Source of the DNA: CAWFKW01 sp964568655
GTDB lineage: Bacteria; Bacteroidota; Ignavibacteria; Tepidaquicellales; OLB5
Assembly (NCBI GenBank): GCA_964568655.1
Contig: CAZMRG010000144.1
Span: 1-7,941 of the forward strand
Length of the DNA: 7,941 nucleotides
Reading direction: 5' to 3'
Both the position numbers and the translations under genes were made by a program. The notes beneath the pieces are model-generated. The model was given only the letters and a program-made list of their open reading frames with translations. It did not search any database and was not told the DNA's origin. Below are positions 1-6,800 of this stretch, one piece after another; positions within the stretch are counted from its first letter, which is position 1; the number at the start of each line of letters is the position of its first letter.

Positions 1-698
1 CAGGTATCTCATTCTTCGGGAACGGCAAGATAAATTTTGATAAATACGGCATCACACGAGGTGTGGTTGGAATCTCATTTAATTCATTTAATACTTTTGA
101 GGCAACTAAGAGCGGAAATGTGGCCATGTTGAATCAAGATATTCATGGGAACATCGATACAATATTAGTGGGAGCGAATTTTAACTATACTTTCATGAAT
201 TTCAATTTTAACCTAGGCGTAGAAATAGCTCCCACATCTTTCACGAATAAACTGAGCCCATATTTCGGAGCACGGGTAGCATTCAATAGCTTTACAAGCA
301 ATTTGACTTGGACCCCAAACGGCTCCGATACGACACATTTTGAAGCTTCTGACTTTCGCATTGGACTGATGTTTGATGCGGGGCTCGAATTTAAATTCAG
401 CAAAACAATAGGAATGGTACTTGGCGCAAATTATAATATGGGAAATCTTCTTTTAAAGAATACTAAATCTGCTTATAGCGATTACCAAGCGTGGGGCCAA
501 ACTAACTCCTCGATAAATGACGGTGATGGACAGTTTTTTTCAAGTCTTTACAATCCAGTAATGATAAATATAACACGTACCGTTCAGGCAAAACAGAAGA
601 ATATTAACTGGGGCACAATTTATCTTGGCGTCAATATTTATTTAAATACAGCCAAGACAGGCCCAAAATCACCTAACAAAAAATATTTGAATTTCTAA
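1..698 (+). CDS. Outer-membrane beta-barrel protein, C-terminal part (5' end outside window)
   Basis: The reading frame is open from position 3 at the left edge to the TAA at 696-698, giving 231 visible residues. A GTG at 63 is in frame, but open, barrel-like sequence continues upstream of it, so I treat the gene as truncated by the window and not as starting there. The product shows short alternating hydrophobic/polar strands rich in Asn, Phe, Tyr and Gly (for example NFNYTFMNFNFNLGVEIAP, then YFGARVAF, RIGLMFDAGLEFKF and MVLGANYNMGN). It ends with a strand-like segment, WGTIYLGVNIYLN, and a short polar tail. This pattern is typical of the porin-like outer-membrane beta-barrel proteins of Bacteroidota. 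No ligand or transport function can be read from it. The stop codon abuts the ATG of the downstream permease gene with no gap, so the two are probably co-transcribed and translationally coupled. The barrel class is fairly secure; the exact family is not. Confidence 0.72.
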   Translation, partial: GISFFGNGKINFDKYGITRGVVGISFNSFNTFEATKSGNVAMLNQDIHGNIDTILVGANFNYTFMNFNFNLGVEIAPTSFTNKLSPYFGARVAFNSFTSNLTWTPNGSDTTHFEASDFRIGLMFDAGLEFKFSKTIGMVLGANYNMGNLLLKNTKSAYSDYQAWGQTNSSINDGDGQFFSSLYNPVMINITRTVQAKQKNINWGTIYLGVNIYLNTAKTGPKSPNKKYLNF

Positions 699-1805
699 AT
701 GGGCATAAAGATTCTTGACAAATATATCGTAATTCAGTTTGTCAAGAATCTTTTATTTTCGCTATTATGTTTTATCCTTATTTTTATTTTAGTCGACCTC
801 TTTGAAAACTTAGATAAGTTTATAGATAATAAGCTGTCATTCGGTATGGTAGCTTATTATTATTTCTATTTCATCCCTGAAATAGTAAAGCTCACGCTGC
901 CAATTGCGGTTCTCCTCTCTACACTGTTCACTGCCGGAAGAATGATAAACTATAACGAGATTATTGCTGTAAAGAACGCGGGCGTAAGCCTTTTGCGGTT
1001 CATGGCGCCGTTTTTGTTTATGGGAGTTATTATTACAGGCATAGCCGTTTATTTTAATAACTGGGTCGTGCCGGAAGCGAACAAAAACAAATTTTTTTAC
1101 GACAGGAACTACCTTGGCAAGAACAGGAGCGTTGCCGGATTTAACAGGCTTTATTTTCAGGACTCGCCCAGCCAGCTAGTTACAATAGATGAGTTCAGGG
1201 ATGTTGAGAGTTCAGCAAAAAGAGTATCGGTATTAAAATACAATCCTGATACGCTCACCCAGCTTGTAGTGCGCGTTGACGCTGAACAAATGAACTGGGA
1301 GGATAATAAATGGGTGATGCATAACGCCGTTGAAAGAGATTTTTCAGGGCAGAGCGAAAAGCTAACCGCATTTCCGGTAATTGCCCCGGCTGATATAGGG
1401 AACATAAACCGCATCAACTTACGGCCTGAACAGATCACCAAGAAACAGCTTACGCCGGATGAAATGAACTACACGGAATTGAAAGAATTCCTGCAAAGCC
1501 AGCTCAGGGGAGGCCAAAACGCAGACAGGACGCAGGTTGATTTTTATTCTAAAATGTCATTCCCGTTCAGCAGCCTTATTGTCATTGTTTTCGGGATATC
1601 TATTTCGACAGGGTCAAAAAGGCGCAAAGGCCTCGCGCTACAGTTTGGGATAAGTATACTGGTTAGCTTTGTGTACCTGGGTTTTGTAAAGATTTCAGAA
1701 TCGTTTGGTTATAACGGAGATTTAAACCCTCTCTTCACAGCATGGCTTGCAAATTTATTATTTGCCGCTTTTGGAACAGTGAATCTTATCTTTAGAAATT
1801 ATTAA
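699..1805 (+). CDS. lptG: LptF/LptG-family permease, most like LptG (lipopolysaccharide export)
   Basis: This 368-residue inner-membrane protein has the YjgP/YjgQ (LptF/LptG) architecture. There are three hydrophobic helices near the N terminus (about 16-36, 56-77 and 101-121), a soluble periplasmic domain (about 125-280) and three C-terminal helices (about 288-304, 311-331 and 345-365). Family-like motifs include KILDKYI at 4-10, DLFENLDKFID at 33-43, NEIIAVKNAGVS at 86-97, WVVPEAN at 122-128 and FPFSSLIVIVFGISIS at 288-303. In characterised bacteria LptF and LptG pair with the ATPase LptB to extract LPS and pass it to LptC/LptA. The LDKYI start and the WVVPEA motif favour LptG over LptF, but the family split is hard to call by eye. 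The length is normal and the gene intact. ATG 699 follows the upstream stop directly and no Shine-Dalgarno is visible, so re-initiation after the barrel gene is likely. Codons 3-19 contain a perfect 16-bp inverted repeat (separate entry). Confidence 0.9.
   Translation: MGIKILDKYIVIQFVKNLLFSLLCFILIFILVDLFENLDKFIDNKLSFGMVAYYYFYFIPEIVKLTLPIAVLLSTLFTAGRMINYNEIIAVKNAGVSLLRFMAPFLFMGVIITGIAVYFNNWVVPEANKNKFFYDRNYLGKNRSVAGFNRLYFQDSPSQLVTIDEFRDVESSAKRVSVLKYNPDTLTQLVVRVDAEQMNWEDNKWVMHNAVERDFSGQSEKLTAFPVIAPADIGNINRINLRPEQITKKQLTPDEMNYTELKEFLQSQLRGGQNADRTQVDFYSKMSFPFSSLIVIVFGISISTGSKRRKGLALQFGISILVSFVYLGFVKISESFGYNGDLNPLFTAWLANLLFAAFGTVNLIFRNY
707..753 (+). repeat. Perfect 16-bp inverted repeat with T-rich tail, inside the 5' end of the permease gene
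   Basis: The arms AAAGATTCTTGACAAA (707-722) and TTTGTCAAGAATCTTT (738-753) are exact reverse complements, separated by a 15-nt loop. A possible G-T pair at 723/737 extends the stem inward. The right arm runs into TTTTATTTT (751-759), so on the plus strand the element has the layout of an intrinsic terminator or attenuator. Its stem is AT-rich, with 4 G/C pairs of 16. It starts 9 nt after the barrel stop codon and 8 nt after the permease start codon. The repeat itself is directly visible; any role in attenuation, RNA processing or coupling is inference. Confidence 0.85.
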
Positions 1806-1816
1806 GATTTTGATGA

Positions 1817-1836
1817 ATTCCCGCGAAGGCGGGAAT
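1817..1836 (+). terminator. GC-rich 8-bp hairpin after the permease gene (dispersed-repeat-like, possible terminator)
   Basis: ATTCCCGC (1817-1824) and GCGGGAAT (1829-1836) form a perfect stem around the loop GAAG, 11 nt past the permease stop. The following CTATTTGT is only a weak T tract, so termination is plausible but unproven. The same kind of ATTCCCGC...GCGGGAAT palindrome recurs between genes in many bacterial genomes as a REP-like repeat, so this may be a dispersed element that doubles as a terminator. Confidence 0.5.
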
Positions 1837-1960
1837 CTATTTGTCATACAGGAAAAAGGGAAATTGAAGAGTAAATTTCTTCTTATTAATTATCTTTTTC
1901 AGAATGACCGGGTTTTTTGAGTAATCTTAGATGTCTATATCCCGAAATAATAAAAACAGA

Positions 1961-1990
1961 GATTGCTTCGGCGCTTTGCGCCTCGCAATT
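1961..1990 (-). terminator. Two-tier palindrome after the DUF3467 gene (dispersed-repeat-like, probable terminator)
   Basis: The outer arms ATTGC (1962-1966) and GCAAT (1985-1989) enclose the inner stem GGCGC (1970-1974) / GCGCC (1978-1982) with loop TTT. Read on the minus strand the element begins 6 nt after the DUF3467 stop codon and is followed a few bases later by CTGTTTTTATTATTT. That fits an intrinsic terminator for the minus-strand operon. The sequence also resembles the common intergenic palindrome that reads roughly GATTGCTTCG...CTCGCAAT in many draft genomes, so it may be one copy of a dispersed repeat. Confidence 0.5.
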
Positions 1991-1995
1991 AAGAA

Positions 1996-2334
1996 TTAAT
2001 TGATCTTCTCGTCTTTTGGATTAATCACAGGCTGGAAGCCAAAAGGATTTTGAGCGGCTCCTCCAAAAAGATTAATTTCGCCAAACTGGTTCTCATACTT
2101 TGCAATATTATCTTTTAGCGCGCCTAATAACATTTTAGCGTGCTGGGGCGTCATCAATATTCTGGCGCTAATCTTTGATTTTGGAATCCCGGGCAAAACT
2201 CTTGTGAAATCAATTATAAATTCTGCAGGTGAATGCGAAATTATCGCAAGATTCGAATATATGCCTTCAGCTTCCTTCTCGCCTATTTCAATATTAATTT
2301 GCTGCTGCGGGGGTTGATTCTGGTCGTCTGCCAT
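1996..2334 (-). CDS. DUF3467 domain-containing protein
   Basis: This small soluble protein of 112 residues has no signal peptide or membrane segment. After a Gln/Pro-rich N terminus (residues 1-12) it carries the pattern I recognise for DUF3467: INIEIGEKEAEGIYSNLAII, then SPAEFIIDFTRVLPG with KISARILMTPQHAK, and an amphipathic LLGALKDNIAKYENQFG helix. The family is conserved in bacteria and has no established biochemical role, so I assign none. The last about 25 residues are a Gly/Asn/Pro-rich tail. ATG 2334 is well supported by AAGGAG seven nt upstream. The gene lies 117 bp downstream of the receiver-kinase gene on the same strand. I see no terminator between them, so read-through from the kinase operon is possible, but the strong ribosome-binding site lets it be translated independently. 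Family assignment is from memory of the motif. Confidence 0.82.
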   Translation of the reverse strand: MADDQNQPPQQQINIEIGEKEAEGIYSNLAIISHSPAEFIIDFTRVLPGIPKSKISARILMTPQHAKMLLGALKDNIAKYENQFGEINLFGGAAQNPFGFQPVINPKDEKIN

Positions 2335-2341
2335 TTCGTGT

Positions 2342-2347
2342 CTCCTT
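2342..2347 (-). promoter_or_regulatory. Strong Shine-Dalgarno (AAGGAG) for the DUF3467 gene
   Basis: On the minus strand AAGGAG lies 7 nt before ATG 2334, an optimal spacing. It is the only clear Shine-Dalgarno in front of any gene here; the permease and both kinase genes lack one. It fixes the start and suggests this small protein is made at a higher level than its operon neighbours. Confidence 0.75.
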
Positions 2348-2451
2348 CTTACTTTTAATTAACGTAAAATACTGCATATTAGATTCATAAACAGCGCACG
2401 GAAAAATAACAATGTTGCGGATAAGCGGGAAATTTTAAGAGTTAAGAATTA

Positions 2452-3816
2452 TTATTTTGAAACGCCGTCTAAAATAAGTTTATAGGCCGCTCCCGGGTCG
2501 TTGGAAAGCTCAACAAAACAATTCAGCTGCCTTGATAATATGTTGAATATCTTCAGCCCTAATCCTTTCGGAGATTCCAGCGCTCCAATGCTATTCATAC
2601 CTGTTCCGTCATCTTTAACAGTCAGAACAAATTTCTCATTCTGCTTCCTGAAATCAATATAAATATTGCCTTCCTTCCCCTGCGGAAAAGCATGTTTTAT
2701 TGAATTAGTGACTAATTCATTTATGATGATGCCAACAGGAATCGCTGCGTCTACCGGAAGGAAAACATGGTCAATTTCGCATTCGATCTTTATTTTCCTG
2801 GCGTGGGTCTGGTACATGCGCTCAAGATTAGTTATCAGCTTCTTTATATAATTCGTAAAAGGAACTTTTGCAAGATCTGAAGATGAATAGAGATCCTCAT
2901 GGACAAGAGCCATGCTGTTAAGCCTAATCTGAATAGTTTGCAAATTACTTTTTACCGAGACGTCGGATGAATTTGCTTCCTGCAGCCTGATGAGGCTAAG
3001 CATAAGCTGAAGATTGTTCTTCACCCTGTGATGAATTTCGCGAAGCATCGTTTCTTTTTCTTCAAGCATCAGAATCACCGATTCCTCATTCTTCTTCCTG
3101 TCTGTAATATCAACCATCAGGTGCTGCGCGTATTTCTCGCCGTTGCTCAGGTCAACATTCACGCTTATCATGTATTGCCACTTGTTATTCCTTTTATCAA
3201 AGAACTCAGTCCTGGCGTTTCTGCCTAGCGATAGCTCGCTCATAGTGCAGTGCTTACAGGGAGCGTCGATATTATATAGCAGTTTATAACATTTCATTCC
3301 GGCTTTATCGCCGGTCATCAAACCTTCTACGTTTGAATTATTAAGTATCAGGTTATAATCGTAATCAACAACATAAAACGAGCCTTCAAGAGAGTTAATA
3401 GCGGTCCTGTATTTAATTTCGCTGTCTTTTAATCTCTTGGAGATCTCATTCTTATAAAGCGCTATTACAATGGCGCTTTTAAGTTCTCTTTCATCAAGCG
3501 GTTTCACAATATACGCGTACGGTTCTGTAAGTTTTGCGCGTTCTATAGTTTTATCGTCCGCATATGCTGTTAAGAATATCACAGGGCAATCCATAAGTTT
3601 TCTTATCTCATCGGCTGTTTCAATTCCATCTTTATCGCCTTCAATTTTTATATCCATAAGGATCAGATCAGGCATGTGTTTTAGCGCCAGCTCAATTGCT
3701 TTATCTCCCGACTTAGCTAATCCAACAACCTGGTGCCCCATCTCTTCAAGGCGTTCCTTAATTTCCAGAGAAATTATTTTTTGGTCCTCGACAACCAGAA
3801 TTCTAGCGTTTTCCAT
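2452..3816 (-). CDS. Response-regulator receiver / PAS / HisKA_2 histidine kinase
   Basis: This is a soluble 454-residue protein. Residues 1-125 are a CheY-like receiver with the acidic pair E10/D11, phospho-acceptor D55 in LILMD, T83 in FLTAYA and K105 in VKP. Residues about 133-240 form a PAS domain with an unusual C176-X10-C187-X2-C190 cluster. Residues about 250-320 are the HisKA_2 dimerisation/phosphoacceptor region, with LREIHHRVKNNLQ and probable phospho-His 263. Residues about 350-450 are the HATPase_c fold with N box INELVTNSIKHAF (N371), D box KDDGTG (402-406) and G box KGLGL (417-421). All catalytic residues are intact. The receiver is N-terminal, so this is a regulator whose output is itself a kinase, with no DNA-binding domain. 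It starts 4 nt after the stop of the upstream kinase without a clear Shine-Dalgarno, implying coupled translation and a shared relay. The catalytic half is paralogous to that neighbour. Confidence 0.93.
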   Translation of the reverse strand: MENARILVVEDQKIISLEIKERLEEMGHQVVGLAKSGDKAIELALKHMPDLILMDIKIEGDKDGIETADEIRKLMDCPVIFLTAYADDKTIERAKLTEPYAYIVKPLDERELKSAIVIALYKNEISKRLKDSEIKYRTAINSLEGSFYVVDYDYNLILNNSNVEGLMTGDKAGMKCYKLLYNIDAPCKHCTMSELSLGRNARTEFFDKRNNKWQYMISVNVDLSNGEKYAQHLMVDITDRKKNEESVILMLEEKETMLREIHHRVKNNLQLMLSLIRLQEANSSDVSVKSNLQTIQIRLNSMALVHEDLYSSSDLAKVPFTNYIKKLITNLERMYQTHARKIKIECEIDHVFLPVDAAIPVGIIINELVTNSIKHAFPQGKEGNIYIDFRKQNEKFVLTVKDDGTGMNSIGALESPKGLGLKIFNILSRQLNCFVELSNDPGAAYKLILDGVSK

Positions 3817-3820
3817 AAGT

Positions 3821-6800
3821 TTAGGATTTTTTCTTTAAAGAAAATTGGATTTTAAAAGATGTACCGTTATCGTTGGATATGTCAATGTTCCCGTCCAGCT
3901 GGTCGGTAAGCGTTTCAATTAACTGCATTCCCAAAGTCCCCTTATTTTCAGCCAGCGCGTTATCTTTAATCCCCACGCCGTCATCCTTTACAATCAGGGA
4001 ATAATTATCGCTCCCGTCATTATTGAAACTTATCGAAATGCATCCGGCGCTTTCATCAGGAAAAGCGTGTTTCATTGAATTAGACACGAGCTCGTTAATG
4101 ATAAGTCCGCAATGTACAGCCGTATCGGTATCCAGCATTATATCCCCTACGTCAAGCTCCAGCCTGATCCTAGACGAATCAAGGCTGTATGACCTGAACA
4201 GGAACGCCGTGAGGTCCTTTATATATTCGCCATAGTTAAATGTGGCAAGGTCCTCAGACTTATAAAGCTTTTCATGTATCATAACCATCGATTTAACTCT
4301 GTTCTGCGATTCTATCAAACCTTCCACCAATGCGGGGTCTTTTGATTTTTTTGCCTGAAGGAACAATATAGACGAGATCACCTGCATGTTATTCTTAACC
4401 CTGTGATGGATTTCCCGCAGGAGCATTTCTTTATCCTTCAAAGATCTCTTTATCTCTTCTTCAGCTTTTCTTCTTTCGTTCGATTCCATCGCCAAAGTCA
4501 CAAGACCGGTCACAGAAATTACAAAATCCAGTTCCTCAGGCAGCCATTCTACCCTTTTCTCATTATTTGATTCTATGCAAAGCGAACCGACCACTTGTCC
4601 TCTGGACCTTATTGGCGATATCAAAGCAAAAGTGGTTCCGTGAGTGAATAAATATTCATTTGCAAACTTTAACAGCTCTTCTTCCCTGATGCTTTTCTTA
4701 TTAATGATCAGGTTATCTGACATTAACGCCCTGTAAAGTCCGCCAGATTTATCGAGCCCAATTTTTTGACCGGATGAATGAGAAAAGTCTGAAGATATGA
4801 ACAAATCGTTACATTCAATAAGACTTTCTTTATCATTGAACAGCCATATTGACGACCTGTCTATTTTCAGCGCTGTGGCAGTGTTCTCAGTTATATTCCT
4901 GAAACTGCTTTCCAGGTCAACCTCCAGCCTTGATAGCTCAAGAAGAGTTGACTGATGCCTGATGATTTTTTCGTCGGTTGCTCTACGTCTTTCTTCCTGC
5001 TGCTTTTCCCTGGTAATATCTGTCATCGCGCCGATTATTGCGTGGATCTTTCCCGCTTTATACTCAAACTTAATTAAAGTTCGCACCCAGATAAGCGAAC
5101 CGTCGCTTTTTTTCATCCTTGCTTCAACATGAAGCGGCGCTTCTACCCGTCCGTGTTTAACATATTCTTTAATAATTTTCACGCAATTCTCAAAATCCTG
5201 CGGGTGTATTACTTTCATTCCGAACTCGTATGGGTTCTCGAGAGCTTCCCTGAGTTCATAGCCTAACATATTTTCGATTACCGGCGACAGAAAATCAAAT
5301 TCTTTAGTGACATGGTTAAGCCTGAACAGTACATCAGGAACAGATTCTGCGAACTGCCTGAGATTCCTCTCGCTCTTCTTTAACTCTTCCTGAGCCGCCT
5401 TCCTTTCCTGGATTTCATGCCGCGCTCTTTCATAAGAAACCGCATTCCTGTTAGCTAATGCCACCTGGTTCATCAGTGATTCAACAAACCTCACCTGTTC
5501 TTTACTGTAAGCGGATAATTCACGGCTGTGGATCTGAACGGCGCCTAAGACTTTGTTTTCAAGCTTAATAGGGATTATCATAGCCGATCTCGGACTTTGG
5601 GATCCTTCACCNNNNNNNNNNNNNNNNNNNNNNNNNNNNNNNNNNNNNNNNNNNNNNNNNNNNNNNNNNNNNNNNNNNNNNNNNNNNNNNNNNNNNNNNN
5701 NNNNNNNNNNNATAATACTGTACATCCTGTCGTAAATTTCATCAAGGTCCAGCGAACTTGAGATCTGTTTCCCTGCTTCATAAAGAAGCTCAATTTCCCT
5801 GCTGTGTCTGCGTATGCTTTCTTCAGCCGCTTTTCTTTCGGAAATATTCATGAATACATTAACCGTAAGCAGCGGCTTGTTGCCTTTTGCTTTCTGGAAT
5901 ATTGCGGCAGAATGCTGAAACCATTGCCAAACGCTTTTTGCATCCTTTATCCTGTAATCAATTGTGGTTATCTCGCCTTCTTCCATATGTGCCAGCCTTT
6001 TTCCGAAATCATCTATCAGATGGCGGTCATCTTCATGATAAAAATGCTTTCTGTTTTCTCCGCCCAGGCTGCTTATAACTTCAAGGTCGCCGGCAGTATA
6101 GCCCAGCGACATCAGCAGCGATTTGTTTGAATATATTATCCTGTCATTTTTAACATCATAAAGCGAAATAAAACTCGGGGTAGTAAAAGTAATTTTTTCA
6201 AGCAGCTCTTTTGTGTTCAGGATCTCGTTTTCGATCTTTATCCTGTCGCTGATATCTCTTACAGATGTCAGCATGCTTTTAATTCCGTTAATATTCAATA
6301 GCGCTGCCGAGAACAACGCGTCAAAAACCGTTCCGTCCTTCTTTTTAAGCGAGGCCAGAAAGCTTGTGACCTTGCCGTGATTAATTACTTCATCCACCAG
6401 CATCTTGCGCTGGTCCGGATGCACCCAGGTGTTCATCCTGAGCGCGCTTTTGTTAAGCGCCTCCTCCCTGGTATATCCGGTGAGTTCTTCGAAGCCCCTG
6501 TTAACTTCAAGGAAATGAGAATCATCAATTCCGGATATAGTAAGCGCATCCGGCATGAAGTTAAATATGGTTGTGAACTTTTCTTCGCTTTCTTTTATCT
6601 CAATCTCAACTTTTTTACGTTTTATCGCCCTGCCCAGTTCTGCAGAAACAAGCATAAAGAAATCATTCAGCGTCGAATCAATGTTCTCGCATAGAACTAC
6701 CAGAACTCCGTGCGTCTCGTATTTTGTATTCATCTTATACGCGCATGAAAAAGCCTTCAGGGATTCATCCCCGGATGAATATTCAACGCTTTCGACGCAA

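Noticed and set aside
185..403. Minus-strand frame of 72 codons opposite the barrel gene
   Set aside because: It is antisense to clear beta-strand coding sequence, and no ribosome-binding site or family signature is visible.
1157..1441. Minus-strand frame of 94 codons inside the permease gene
   Set aside because: It is fully antisense to the conserved periplasmic domain of the permease and has no protein-like motifs.
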